64,000 bases of DNA from DAHVFK01 sp963755395 (GCA_963755395.1 CAVWJJ010000002.1:248001-312000); one strand, 5' to 3'; numbered from the stretch's first letter, positions 41,776 through 51,068 are shown. The notes: generated by a model from the letters alone, not told the origin. Numbers and translations: made by a program.

Positions 41776-42827
41776 GCGCGCGTCTCGCGCCAGAGGCCGA
41801 GCGCGAGCTGCGCCGGGCGGTCGGAGTAGGAAAACAGCACGCACTCGGCGTCGCTCTCGAAACATACCGGGTGCCAGCTCGGCACGACGAAGGTATCGCG
41901 CGGCTCGAAGGCAAACTCCTGTTCGCCGATTCTCGCCCTGCCCGTGCCTTCGACCACCGAATACACGGTTGCGTCGGTGGACCGGTACGCGGCGGACCTG
42001 AATCCCTTGGGCAGCAGCTGGATGAAGCTGCCGATGGTCGGCATCGCGAGCGCGCCGGTAAGCGGGTTGATGAACTGCATCTTCCAGCCGTGGCAGGCAT
42101 CCGGATCGCCGTTCCTGGACAAGGTCTCGAGCGTCTCGCGGCTGCGCGCGTACGGATAGTTGAAGATCGGCGAGGTCCTCGAGGCCGGCAGCGGCCCCAA
42201 GGGAACCATGTTGTTGCCATAGCGTGCCTGGGAGTCGCCCTCCGTGCGCGTCACCGGCTGCACCTCCTGGGGGAAGGTTTCCATGAACCCCGCGTCGAAC
42301 ATGCGCACGATATGGATGTCGAGCCCGTCCATCCATACCACCGGCTCCTTGCCCGGGTTGCCGTGATCGTGCCAGGTCCATGGCGGGGTAATGATGAAAT
42401 CGCCCGGGTGCATGGTGGTTCGCTCGCCGTCTACCGCGGTGTAGGCACCCGAGCCTTCGACGATGAAGCGCAGCGCCGATTGGGTATGGCGATGGCTGGG
42501 CGCGATCTCGCCCGGCAGGATCAGCTGCAAGCCGCAGAACATGCTGCGGGTAATCGCGGACTGCCCGCGCAAGCCGGGGTTCTCCAGGATCAGGACCCGC
42601 CGAATCGCCTCCTTGGCCGTGATCACTTCGCCCGACTCCATGATGAAGGGACGGATGTCGCGGTACCTCCACAGCGCGGGCACGCACGGCGTCTCGGGCT
42701 GCGGCGGCACCAGGCTGTGCAACACTTCCCACAGCGGGGCCAGATTGTCAGGCGCCATCCGCCGGTAGAGGTCGGCGCGTGCACCGTCGGGTGCGGGACG
42801 CGCCCCGGGCCTGAGGACCGAAGCCAT
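41772..42827 (-). CDS. Gentisate 1,2-dioxygenase
   Basis: A 351-residue bicupin that opens the gentisate ring between C1 and C2 to give maleylpyruvate, using Fe(II) and O2. The N-terminal cupin has SHRHTQSALRFIVEG (His112, His114) and PPWTWHDHGN (His153/155), the iron ligands of the family. The C-terminal cupin has VYSVVEGTGRARIG. AGGAG lies 6 bp before the ATG. It follows iorA after a 78-bp gap. Homologues acting on 1-hydroxy-2-naphthoate or salicylate exist, so exact substrate should be tested. Confidence 0.9.
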   Translation of the reverse strand: MASVLRPGARPAPDGARADLYRRMAPDNLAPLWEVLHSLVPPQPETPCVPALWRYRDIRPFIMESGEVITAKEAIRRVLILENPGLRGQSAITRSMFCGLQLILPGEIAPSHRHTQSALRFIVEGSGAYTAVDGERTTMHPGDFIITPPWTWHDHGNPGKEPVVWMDGLDIHIVRMFDAGFMETFPQEVQPVTRTEGDSQARYGNNMVPLGPLPASRTSPIFNYPYARSRETLETLSRNGDPDACHGWKMQFINPLTGALAMPTIGSFIQLLPKGFRSAAYRSTDATVYSVVEGTGRARIGEQEFAFEPRDTFVVPSWHPVCFESDAECVLFSYSDRPAQLALGLWRETRA

Positions 42828-42905
42828 TACATGCTCCTGGGATCGAGAACGTGCATTTTCTCCGGTCTGGCCGGTCGCCGCAATCCGGTGGGGCCAAAAC
42901 CCGCC

Positions 42906-45008
42906 TCAGGCTGGCTGCAGCCAGCCGATGACGGTGCGCCGCAGCGAGTGCTTGAAGCGGTCCCAGCGTGACGGGTTGTGGACGATCTCGGCGCGAAAGA
43001 ACGAAGGACAGAGCACGGCGGCGTGAGCCACCTCGCCGCAAAGGCCGCAGCCCACGCAGTCGTTGTTGACGTGGGCCACGGGATCCACCTTTAGCGGATC
43101 TGATGGGTCTTTCACGGTCAGCGAGGGGCAGCCCGAGAGGCGGATGCAGGAGTGGTCACCCGAGCAGACGTCCTCGTCGACCCCGAAACGGGTCCTCAGC
43201 ACGCGCTTGCCGGCCTTGAGCGCGGCGGCATTCTGGGGCCGGATGCGCCTTTGACGCTCGAGCTGGCATTCGCCCTCCGCGATCACGACCTTCAGCCCCC
43301 GGTGCTCGGTAGTCATCGCGTCCTTGAGCGTCTTGGCCACCTCCCCGACGCGGTAGTTGTGCACCGTTCTCATCCAGCTCACCCCGAGGCCTTGCAGGGT
43401 GTTCTCGATGGTTCGGTCCGAGTGCTTGGAAATCACGTCCTGCGTGCCGGTCGCCGAGGTGTAGCCGTTTTTCATCACGATCAGCACCGCATCGCCCTTG
43501 TTGAGCAGGTTGGACGCGACACCCGAAAGCAACCCGTTATGCCAGAACCCGCCGTCGCCCATGATCGCGATCGGGCGGCGCGCCATCATCGGCCCGACGC
43601 CTGCGCTCGACGCGAGGCCCATGCCGTAACCGAGGATCGAATTGCCGACCGAAAACGGCTCGAACGTGGCGAAGGAGTGACAGCCGATATCGCCCGAGAC
43701 GTGCGGCCGGCCGACTTCGCGCTCGGCGAGCTTGAGCGCCGCGAAGACCGGCCGCTCCGGACAGCCGATGCAGAACCCCGGCGGTCGGGGCGGCAGCGGC
43801 GCGCCGAGCAGCTCCGCGGCCTGCCGGCGCGACTCCTGCGCCCGCTCGAGCCAGCCCGTGCCGGCCGAAACGTCGATCCGGGGCGCATGCTGCCCCAGCA
43901 ACGACGTAATGCCGCGCACCAGCACTTCGGCGCCATATTCGCCGGTCATCTGCAGCAGGTCCTTGCCGTGCAGCCTGGTCTGCAGGTCGGCGCGGCGCAG
44001 GAGCGTGGCGATGTCTTGCTCGATGAACTCGGGCTGTCCCTCCTCGACCACCAGCACCGCGCGCTTTCCGGCGCAGAACGAGGTGATCTCCTCCGGCACG
44101 AGCGGGTAGACCACGTTCAGCGCGAGGATCGGAATGCGGCTCACGCCGAAGTCGTCCGCGAGGCCCGCCAGGCGTAGCGCGCGCAGCAGGTTGTTGTACA
44201 GCCCGCCCTGAACCACGATGCCGACGTCGGTCTCGGTGCCTTCGAAGACCTCGTTCAGCCGCTGTTCGTGCACGAAGCGGCGCGCCGCTGGCAGTCGCAC
44301 CTCGGCCTTGAGCTTCTCGTGCTTGAATGTTGCAGGCGGGTGAGCCAGCCGGTCGTAGTTGAAAGCCGCCGCCTGTTCGAGCGGCCGGCGCATCGAAATG
44401 GCGGGGGCGCGGTTGTCGCTTGCGGCGAACGAGCCGTGCACGTGGCAGGCGCGGATGCGCAGCTCGAGCATGACCGGCGTGCTCGAGGCCTCCGACAGCT
44501 CGAAACCCTTCTGCACCATATTGACGATCGTGGGCAGGTTCGGGCGCGGATCGAGCAGGCAGAGCGACGACTTGAGCGCGATGGCGTGGGTGCGTTCCTG
44601 AGCGACGCTTGCGCCCTCGCCGTAGTCCTCGCCGATCACGATCAGCGCACCGCCGACGACACCTGCGCTCGAGAGGTAGCTGAGCGCGTCGGAGGCGACG
44701 TTGGTACCGACGATCGATTTCCAGGTCACGGCGCCGCGCGCCGGATAGTTGATCGAGGCGCCGAGCATCGCCGCGGCAGAGGCCTCGTTGGTGCAGGCTT
44801 CGACGTGAACCCCGAGCGTATCAAGATACTCGCGCGCTTGCACCATGACGTCGAGCAGGTGCGATACGGGCGCGCCCTGGTAGCCACCGACGTAGGAAAC
44901 GCCCGACTGAAGCAGTGCTTTGGTGACCGCGAGAATGCCCTCGCCACGGAAGGTTTCGCCCGCGCCCAGCTTGAGCAGCCCGATTTCTTCGCTGAACTGG
45001 CGCTCCAT
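42906..45008 (-). CDS. iorA: Indolepyruvate ferredoxin oxidoreductase-type alpha subunit
   Basis: A 700-residue thiamine-diphosphate 2-oxoacid oxidoreductase. The N-terminal domain resembles the pyrimidine-binding part (GGYQGAPVSHLLD, EACTNEASAAAMLGAS). The C-terminal part has the TPP site (GDIGCHSF and GDGGFWHNG) and an iron-sulfur segment (CSGDHSCIRLSGC and CVGCGLC). The family decarboxylates aryl pyruvates to aryl-acetyl-CoA, with electrons going to ferredoxin. It starts 2 bp after iorB. The cluster core differs from the archaeal IorA two-ferredoxin tail by having fewer Cys, as in other betaproteobacterial homologues. Substrate inferred. Confidence 0.87.
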   Translation of the reverse strand: MERQFSEEIGLLKLGAGETFRGEGILAVTKALLQSGVSYVGGYQGAPVSHLLDVMVQAREYLDTLGVHVEACTNEASAAAMLGASINYPARGAVTWKSIVGTNVASDALSYLSSAGVVGGALIVIGEDYGEGASVAQERTHAIALKSSLCLLDPRPNLPTIVNMVQKGFELSEASSTPVMLELRIRACHVHGSFAASDNRAPAISMRRPLEQAAAFNYDRLAHPPATFKHEKLKAEVRLPAARRFVHEQRLNEVFEGTETDVGIVVQGGLYNNLLRALRLAGLADDFGVSRIPILALNVVYPLVPEEITSFCAGKRAVLVVEEGQPEFIEQDIATLLRRADLQTRLHGKDLLQMTGEYGAEVLVRGITSLLGQHAPRIDVSAGTGWLERAQESRRQAAELLGAPLPPRPPGFCIGCPERPVFAALKLAEREVGRPHVSGDIGCHSFATFEPFSVGNSILGYGMGLASSAGVGPMMARRPIAIMGDGGFWHNGLLSGVASNLLNKGDAVLIVMKNGYTSATGTQDVISKHSDRTIENTLQGLGVSWMRTVHNYRVGEVAKTLKDAMTTEHRGLKVVIAEGECQLERQRRIRPQNAAALKAGKRVLRTRFGVDEDVCSGDHSCIRLSGCPSLTVKDPSDPLKVDPVAHVNNDCVGCGLCGEVAHAAVLCPSFFRAEIVHNPSRWDRFKHSLRRTVIGWLQPA

Positions 45009-45010
45009 GA

Positions 45011-46558
45011 TCAGGCGGCCTTGCGAAAGAACTTCAGCGGCTTGGACTTGGGGGGTAGCGGATCGATGCCGTGCGCGGCGAGTGAACCCTCGAGAACACG
45101 CCCTTCGGGGTCGGCCAGCGCCGCCTCGCGCGCGTCGCGCACGGCCGCGGCGCGCGCGACGGCACCGGCTAGCGCGCCGCTCTCGACCAGGGTGTCCATG
45201 ATGCGCAGGAAATTGTCCTTGCCGCGCTGGTGCGTGTCGCCGTAGCCCTTGATTAGCCGCCCGCAAAGTGCGATCTCGAGCGCAAGCGCCGGATCGCGGG
45301 CGGCGCCGCGTATGGCGGCCAGCCAGCGCTCGATCAGGGCCTGCTCGTCTGCGTAGCGCGCGCTATAGCGGCGCCAGGGGCGCAGCCACGCCAGCGTGCG
45401 CAGCATGAGGAAGCCGCCCACGCTGGTGGTCTTGACCTGCATGCCGACGTTCAGCCGCTGCGCGAGGCCGCGTCGCCTGGCCCATCTCAGCAGCGCACGC
45501 GACAGGCCGCGCGGCAGCAGGGCCGCGACCTCTTCCAGGCCCGGCTTGAGGAACTCGAAGATGTGCAGCGGTTCGCCCGGCGCGGCCTGCACCTCCGTGC
45601 GCACCCTCTCGAAGCGGCTGGCGCGGGTCTTCAGGTCGGCAACGCGGATCACGTCCTCGTAGCACATCCACAAAGCGAGAAAGCGCCCGGTCTCGCTGCT
45701 GAGCCGGTAACCGCCAGCGGCGCCGCCTTGCTCGCGCTCGAGCATCGCGATCGACTCGAGGCGGTCGAGATACAGCGCTCCGTATTCCGTGTCCTGGTAT
45801 CCGGCGCAGCGCGCGGCACCCTCCTCGAGGATGGCATGGGTTTCGGCGGGGAAGGTTCTGCGCACGCGCTCGAGTGGCTGCGCGCGCAGGCGCTTCGCCT
45901 CGGCCGGCGCGAGCGGGGCGGGTTCGCCCGCGGCGTGCGCGTAGCCGGCGGCGAAGCCGCGCAGGCTCGCCTCGGCGCCCTTGCCGAAAGCCCGTATCGC
46001 GGCTTCACAAGCGGCCCGCGGCAGCGGCAGCGTCCCCGAGCCGGCAAGCGCGCCGAACATGACCGCGCTGATCACCGTGCCCGCCTCGCGTGCGAGGCGC
46101 TGCATGTCGAACAGCTGCGCCCGTCGGGCGAGCGTCTGCGCCGCCTTGAGGATGTGCTCGCTGTCGAGGCGTCCGTCGCCCATCGCGATCTTCTCGAGCG
46201 TGGTGTAAATACGATGCGTCGACGCGATCAGGGTGGTGCGGTCCGGGGTGACGAAGCCGTTCTGCAGCGCGCGCGCAGCTTCGAGCAGCTCCGAGGCGAG
46301 CATCACGTCGACGTAGCCGGGGGCGGGCGCGAGCGTCATGACCGGGTGCCGCTCGCCGAGCTCGGCGACACGGACGGGGTAGAGCTCGAGGTAGTAGGTG
46401 GTCGCGCCGGTGCGCTGCGCGACGCCCGGGATCGAGGTGCTCTGCACCGGGTAGCCCTGCGCCGCAGCCGCAGCGAGGATCCAGTCGGCAAGCACGCCAC
46501 CGCCTTCGCCACCGAGGGCGGCAATCAGCACGGTGAGGGGGCGTTCGGGCAGGGTCAC
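45011..46558 (-). CDS. iorB: Indolepyruvate oxidoreductase-type beta subunit with C-terminal extra domain
   Basis: A 515-residue protein. Residues 1-195 are the gamma/beta-type domain of 2-oxoacid oxidoreductases (LIAALGGEGGGVLADWI, SIPGVAQRTGATTYYLELYP). The following ~320 residues form the helical, arginine-rich domain of unknown function found in long proteobacterial IorB proteins. The start is GTG at 46558 with GGAG upstream. First gene of a six-gene operon, divergent from the LysR gene. Confidence 0.85.
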   Translation of the reverse strand: MTLPERPLTVLIAALGGEGGGVLADWILAAAAAQGYPVQSTSIPGVAQRTGATTYYLELYPVRVAELGERHPVMTLAPAPGYVDVMLASELLEAARALQNGFVTPDRTTLIASTHRIYTTLEKIAMGDGRLDSEHILKAAQTLARRAQLFDMQRLAREAGTVISAVMFGALAGSGTLPLPRAACEAAIRAFGKGAEASLRGFAAGYAHAAGEPAPLAPAEAKRLRAQPLERVRRTFPAETHAILEEGAARCAGYQDTEYGALYLDRLESIAMLEREQGGAAGGYRLSSETGRFLALWMCYEDVIRVADLKTRASRFERVRTEVQAAPGEPLHIFEFLKPGLEEVAALLPRGLSRALLRWARRRGLAQRLNVGMQVKTTSVGGFLMLRTLAWLRPWRRYSARYADEQALIERWLAAIRGAARDPALALEIALCGRLIKGYGDTHQRGKDNFLRIMDTLVESGALAGAVARAAAVRDAREAALADPEGRVLEGSLAAHGIDPLPPKSKPLKFFRKAA

Positions 46559-46638
46559 GGGCAGCTCCGAGGTGGCAAGGCTACGGGCCGGAAAGCATAT
46601 TTGTCAAATTGATGGACTACATGATATTAATCACTGAT
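46559..46638. promoter_or_regulatory. Divergent control region of the LysR gene and iorBA operon
   Basis: An AT-rich island in GC-rich DNA. Plus strand: TTGTCA (46601-46606), 18 bp, TATTAA (46625-46630), then the LysR ATG 8 bp on. Minus strand: a perfect TTGACA (46607-46602), but its -10 (TAGCCT, 46583-46578) is weak. This is the picture expected of an activator-dependent promoter. TGAT-N4-ATCA at 46622-46633 and ATCA-C-TGAT at 46630-46638 are overlapping inverted repeats where a LysR protein could bind. Confidence 0.5.
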
Positions 46639-47541
46639 ATGAATGTTGCGGATCTCGATCTGAACCTGCTGCGCGTGCTCGACGCGGTGCTGCGCGAACG
46701 CAGCGTGACCGCCGCCGCGGCGCGCCTCGGGCTGACCCAGCCCGCCGTATCGAACGCGCTCGCGCGGCTGCGTGCGGCGTTCGGCGACCCGCTATTCGTG
46801 CGCACCCCTTCGGGCATGGCGCCAACGCCTTTTGCGCGCGACCTGGACGACCCCGTCCGCCAGGCGCTCGCGCTGATCGAGTCGGCGCTTGCGCAAGGCG
46901 GCGGTTTCGATCCCGCAACCTCGACCCGCGCGTTCCGTTTCTACATGTCGGACCTGGGTGAGATCTCGTTCCTGCCGGCGCTGGTCGAGCACGTGCGCCG
47001 GCGTGCGCCCGGGGTCTACCTGGAGGCGCCGGGGCTGCCGCTGGAGGCGATCAACGAGGGGCTCGCCAGCGGCGCGCTCGACATTGCGGTCGGCTTCCTG
47101 CCCGGGCTCGGCGCGCCGGTGCGGCGCCGGCGGCTGTTCAGCGACCCCTACGTTTGCCTGATGCGCAGCGACCACCCCCGCATCGGTGCGCGCCTGACGC
47201 GCAAGCTGTTCCTGGAGGCCTCGCATGCGCTGGTGTCCTCGAGCGGCAGCGGGCACCGCGTGATCGAGGAGGCACTCGAGCGCCACGGTCTGACGCGCCT
47301 TATCGCGCTGCGCGTGCCTCACTTCACCGTGGTGCCGATGGTGCTCGCACGCACCGACCTACTGCTCACGCTGCCGAGCCAGGTGGCGCGCGTCTACGAG
47401 GCCGAAGGGCGCTTCAAGTCGTTGCCGGTGCCGCTGCCGATTGCGCCGGCCGAGGTGGCGGTGCACTGGCACGAGCGCTTCGAGCGCGACCCCGGCAATC
47501 GCTGGCTGCGCGAGCTGATGATCGAACTATTCGCGCAGTAG
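46639..47541 (+). CDS. LysR-family transcriptional regulator
   Basis: A 300-residue LysR protein. The N-terminal winged helix-turn-helix reads LDLNLLRVLDAVLRERSVTAAAARLGLTQPAVSNALARLR, followed by the periplasmic-binding-like effector domain. The divergent position before iorB and gentisate dioxygenase makes it the likely activator of that operon, with an aromatic acid as likely inducer. Start ATG 46639 fits the family. Two earlier in-frame starts (46609, 46612) would put the operator-like repeats inside the gene. Its 3' end overlaps the transporter gene by 15 bp. Confidence 0.88.
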   Translation: MNVADLDLNLLRVLDAVLRERSVTAAAARLGLTQPAVSNALARLRAAFGDPLFVRTPSGMAPTPFARDLDDPVRQALALIESALAQGGGFDPATSTRAFRFYMSDLGEISFLPALVEHVRRRAPGVYLEAPGLPLEAINEGLASGALDIAVGFLPGLGAPVRRRRLFSDPYVCLMRSDHPRIGARLTRKLFLEASHALVSSSGSGHRVIEEALERHGLTRLIALRVPHFTVVPMVLARTDLLLTLPSQVARVYEAEGRFKSLPVPLPIAPAEVAVHWHERFERDPGNRWLRELMIELFAQ

Positions 47542-48465
47542 CGGCCGGTTGCGCCGCACGAAGGGGGTAAGAGCGAGCGGCGCGAAGTACATCGGGATCT
47601 GCGCAATCCCCACATAGAGCGAGAACGCCACGCCGGCGCTGCCTGCGGTGATCGCCAGCATCAGACCCATGTTGCGGTTGCCGCTTAGCAGCGCCGCGCC
47701 GTAGGCGGCGGCGATCCCGGCGCGCCGGAACAGCGCGAAGCCGGCCAGGTGAAGCAGCGCGGTCGCGGCACAGGCTGCGAGCAGCAGGCTGCCGATGTAG
47801 AGCGGATCGCGCATCAAGCGCGCCGTGACCCCATCCATCACCGCGATCGCGAATACCACCAGCAGCAGCACGTTGGCCCCTGCGAGCTGATCGTCGTTGC
47901 GCGCCAGGCGCGCCGCGCCCGCGGCGCGCCGCAGCCCCCAGGCGAGCACGAAGGGCGCCGCCACCAGCAGCGTGACGCGCACGAAGAAAGCCGCCAGGTC
48001 TACGTTCAGCCCGGCCTCAGGCAGCAGGCAGCCGACCAGCGGCGTCAGGGTGAGCGGCAGCAGCAGCGTCGCCGCGACCGTGCCGAGCACCGCCAGCACG
48101 CCGTCCAGCCCGAGGATCATGGCGAACACCGCCGCCGAGCCGATCGGCGGCGCGGCCGCCTGCAGCACCAGCACCAGCCGCAGATCGGGGGGTAGCCCCG
48201 CAAGCGCCGTGCCGAGCCAGACCACGAGCGGCGAGGCCACCAGCTGCCACAGCGCGATCATCGCCGGTAGCGCCGGGCGCCGCAGCCCGTCGGCGAGCCG
48301 GCCCCAGTCCAAGCGCAGCAGCGCCGCGGTAAGCGTGCCGATCACCGCGGGCGTCAGCAGCGGGCGCAGCAGCGCGGCCAGGTCGGGCAGCGCGATGCCG
48401 ACGAACACGCCCGCGGGAAGCGCCCAGCGCGCCTGTCGACCGAGAAATGAGAGCAGATTGCGCAA
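47527..48465 (-). CDS. BASS-type (bile acid:sodium symporter) family transporter
   Basis: A 312-residue membrane protein with about 9-10 hydrophobic segments. GSAAVFAMILGLDGVLAVLGTVAATLLLPLTLTPLV and ALLSGNRNMGLMLAITAG match the two crossover-helix regions of BASS/SBF proteins (sodium-coupled uptake of organic acids). The start is TTG at 48465, without a good Shine-Dalgarno, 12 bp after the CoA-ligase stop, so translation is probably coupled. Likely role is uptake of the acid used by the ligase; this is inference. Confidence 0.75.
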   Translation of the reverse strand: MRNLLSFLGRQARWALPAGVFVGIALPDLAALLRPLLTPAVIGTLTAALLRLDWGRLADGLRRPALPAMIALWQLVASPLVVWLGTALAGLPPDLRLVLVLQAAAPPIGSAAVFAMILGLDGVLAVLGTVAATLLLPLTLTPLVGCLLPEAGLNVDLAAFFVRVTLLVAAPFVLAWGLRRAAGAARLARNDDQLAGANVLLLVVFAIAVMDGVTARLMRDPLYIGSLLLAACAATALLHLAGFALFRRAGIAAAYGAALLSGNRNMGLMLAITAGSAGVAFSLYVGIAQIPMYFAPLALTPFVRRNRPLLRE

Positions 48466-48477
48466 CGCAGGTCCGGG

Positions 48478-49911
48478 TCAGGCCTTGTTGCGGCGGTCTT
48501 TGATTCGCTTCGCCTTGAATTCGGTCTTGGGCAAGGTATCGGGCGGCAGCACTTCGACGCCGACTCGCAACTCGATGCGCGAGCTGACCGCGTTCTGCAG
48601 CGCGGCGACCACGGCCCGGGGCTGCTGGTAGTCCGCGTGCTCGACCAGAACGGTCATGAAGTCGATCCCCTCCTGGTTGGTGTCGAGCACCACCTCGTAT
48701 TCGTCGCCGACTCCGGCCACGGAGCGCACCGCCTCCTCCAGCACCGACGGATAGAACTTGATTGCGCGCAGATTGATGAGATCGTCCGCGCGGCCCTGGA
48801 ACCCGCCGATCGCGCGCACGTGAGTGCGCCCGCAGGCGCAGCGCGCGCTGTCGAACACGGTGTAGTCGCCGACCACGAAGCGCAGCTGCGACGAGCTCTC
48901 GGAATTCATGTTGGTGCACAGCGTGATGCCGCGCTCGCCCTCGGGCACGCGCCTGCCGCTGTCGGGATCGATCAGCTCCCAGACCTGGAAGTCCTCCATC
49001 AGGTGGGTCTGGATGCGCCCGTCGGGGCGCACCGCCTCGGGGCAGGAGTAGCCGCCGGAATGCGGCGCCGCCTCGGTGCAGCCGTAGAACTCGACCAGCT
49101 TCGCGCCCCACAGCTCCTCGAGCCGCTCGCGCGTGGCCTTGATGCCCGCGGCCGGCTCGCCGCCGGTAAAGAGCGTCTTGATCGAGGTCTTGCGCGGGTC
49201 GTGGCCCATCTGCTGCATGGTGCGGCCGAGCCGCAGCAACTGCGAGGGCAGGGTGGCGAGTATGGTCGGCTTGTAGCGCAGAATGATGTTGCAGCGAAGC
49301 TCGGCGGTCAGCCCGCCGCCGGGGATGCACGGCACGCCCATGTGCGCCAGCGCGTGCAGCACACCCCAGGCCCACACGTGGGGGCCGAAGCCGACCACCA
49401 GGAACACTTTCTCGCCGCGCCGCGCCCCGAGCGACCACAAGGCGCGCGCATTGGCCCACTGCCACTGCCTGAGGTCGAACTGCGAGTAGCGGAATATGCG
49501 CGGCAGGCCCGTCGTACCGGAGGTCGGAAACAGGGTCCAGCCGCGCTGGTCCCAGATCTCGTCGTCGTGCGTGGTGTAGGTGCCCCAGGGCGGATTCGCC
49601 ATCAGGTCTTCGGCCATCTCCTTCTTGTCCACCGGCGGCCACTTCACCAGGTCGTCGACGATGCGGATGTCGGTGGGGGCGAGTCCTAGCCTGTCGAATC
49701 GGCGCCGGTAGAATTCCGAGTTCTCGTACAGGAAAGGCGTCAGTACCGAGAGCTTCTCGTCCTGCAGTGCGCGCAATTCGTCGCGCGAGGCGCAGTCGAG
49801 CGACGGCGACCAGTACTCGGCCGATCCCGGCTGCTCGAAGTCGCGCCGGTGCCTTTCCAGCGTCTCGAGCCATTTCACGCGAGTGGCGTGCTTGCGATCA
49901 ATGGTGGCCAT
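48478..49911 (-). CDS. Phenylacetate-CoA ligase-like (PaaK family) AMP-forming ligase
   Basis: A 477-residue AMP-binding enzyme. The P-loop TSGTTGLPRIF is near residue 130. FYGCTEAAP is the acyl-adenylate-site motif, and FVVGDYTVFDSARCACGRTHVRAIGGFQGRADDLINLRAIKFYPSVLEEAV is the PaaK-type hinge, with a CxCG pair. The late lysine is in LPKTEFKAKRI. PaaK-like enzymes make aryl-acetyl-CoA or related thioesters. The acid is unknown. GGAGGAG lies before ATG 49911. It is the first gene of a two-gene unit with the BASS transporter. Confidence 0.87.
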   Translation of the reverse strand: MATIDRKHATRVKWLETLERHRRDFEQPGSAEYWSPSLDCASRDELRALQDEKLSVLTPFLYENSEFYRRRFDRLGLAPTDIRIVDDLVKWPPVDKKEMAEDLMANPPWGTYTTHDDEIWDQRGWTLFPTSGTTGLPRIFRYSQFDLRQWQWANARALWSLGARRGEKVFLVVGFGPHVWAWGVLHALAHMGVPCIPGGGLTAELRCNIILRYKPTILATLPSQLLRLGRTMQQMGHDPRKTSIKTLFTGGEPAAGIKATRERLEELWGAKLVEFYGCTEAAPHSGGYSCPEAVRPDGRIQTHLMEDFQVWELIDPDSGRRVPEGERGITLCTNMNSESSSQLRFVVGDYTVFDSARCACGRTHVRAIGGFQGRADDLINLRAIKFYPSVLEEAVRSVAGVGDEYEVVLDTNQEGIDFMTVLVEHADYQQPRAVVAALQNAVSSRIELRVGVEVLPPDTLPKTEFKAKRIKDRRNKA

Positions 49912-49949
49912 GGCGCTCCTCCGTCCAAGCCTCATAGAATACCGTGACC

Positions 49950-51068
49950 ATGAACGCATCGATCCAGGCAAACGGCCGGCCACCTTTTCGCGCCGACCAT
50001 ATCGGTAGCCTGCTGCGCCCGCAGAATCTGCGCCAGGCGTTTCGCGAGCACGCTGAAGGGAAGCTGGCGGACGCCGAATTCCGCGCGGTCCAGGACCGGG
50101 CGATCCGGGATGTCGTGCGGCTGCAGCGGGACTGCGGCCTGCAGCTGGCGACCGACGGCGAATTCCGCCGAACCTCGTACTGGGCGCGCTTCGTCGAGCT
50201 GACCGACGGCCTCGAGGTCAGGCAGGCGCGCTTCAAGTTCCACGACGATCATGGTCACGAGACGGACTTCACCGCGCCCCATGTGGTCGGGCGGGTCCAC
50301 CGCGGCAAGCCGATCACCCTGGACGAGTATCGTTTCGTTGCTGGAATCACTCGCGCTACGCCGAAGATCACTATGCCCGCGCCCTCGACCATGCACTTTT
50401 GGCGCGGGCGCGAATACGTCGAGGCAGGTGTCTACGCCGACGCCGAGGAATTCTTCGTCGACCTTGGTCGCGTCTACCGGGAGGAAATCGCCGACCTCGG
50501 CGCGGCCGGAGCACGCTACGTGCAACTGGATGAAGTCGCTCTTGCGATGCTCTGCGACCCCGCGGCGCGCGCAAAGGTCGAGGCCGAAGGCGAGACCCCG
50601 GAGCGGCTGGTCGATCTGTACGTGGGGGCCATCAACGAGGCGGTCCGCAATTGCCCCGCCGGGATGGTGATCGGGGTGCACATGTGTCGCGGTAACTACA
50701 AGGGCAAGTACCTCGCCGAGGGGGGCTACGATTCGATCGCGGAGAAGCTGTTCGGCGCCGCGCAGGTGAACCACTTCCTGCTTGAGTTCGACACGCCGCG
50801 CGCCGGGGATTTTGCGCCGCTGCGCTTCATGCCCAAGGACAAGGGCGTGGTGCTCGGAATGGTGAGCTCGAAAACGCCGCAGCTGGAGAGCCTGGACCTG
50901 CTCAAGCGCAGGGCCGAGGAGGCGGCCAAGTACGTCGACGCGGCGCGGCTCGCGATCAGTCCGCAATGCGGCTTCGCGAGCACCATGGGCGGCAACCCGG
51001 TGACCGAGGCCGACGAGCGCGCGAAACTGAAGCTGTGCGTCGGCGCGGCACGAGCGATCTGGGGCTAG
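49950..51068 (+). CDS. MetE C-terminal-like (core) methyltransferase
   Basis: A 372-residue single-domain protein of the cobalamin-independent methionine synthase family. Zinc ligands are visible: His244 and Cys246 in GVHMCRGN, Glu279 in LLEFDTP and Cys340 in ISPQCGFAS. It lacks the N-terminal half of classical MetE, as in core-MetE enzymes that take methyl from donors other than folate triglutamate. Here it leads a run with a dehydratase and an acyl-CoA dehydrogenase, so it may act as a demethylase of a methylated carbon source rather than in methionine synthesis. TAGAAT lies 10 bp before the ATG (an in-frame GTG is at 49944). Confidence 0.84.
   Translation: MNASIQANGRPPFRADHIGSLLRPQNLRQAFREHAEGKLADAEFRAVQDRAIRDVVRLQRDCGLQLATDGEFRRTSYWARFVELTDGLEVRQARFKFHDDHGHETDFTAPHVVGRVHRGKPITLDEYRFVAGITRATPKITMPAPSTMHFWRGREYVEAGVYADAEEFFVDLGRVYREEIADLGAAGARYVQLDEVALAMLCDPAARAKVEAEGETPERLVDLYVGAINEAVRNCPAGMVIGVHMCRGNYKGKYLAEGGYDSIAEKLFGAAQVNHFLLEFDTPRAGDFAPLRFMPKDKGVVLGMVSSKTPQLESLDLLKRRAEEAAKYVDAARLAISPQCGFASTMGGNPVTEADERAKLKLCVGAARAIWG

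Noticed and set aside
43152..44177. 341-codon plus-strand frame inside iorA
   Set aside because: Shadow of the third codon position; no motif, whereas the minus strand has TPP and iron-sulfur motifs.
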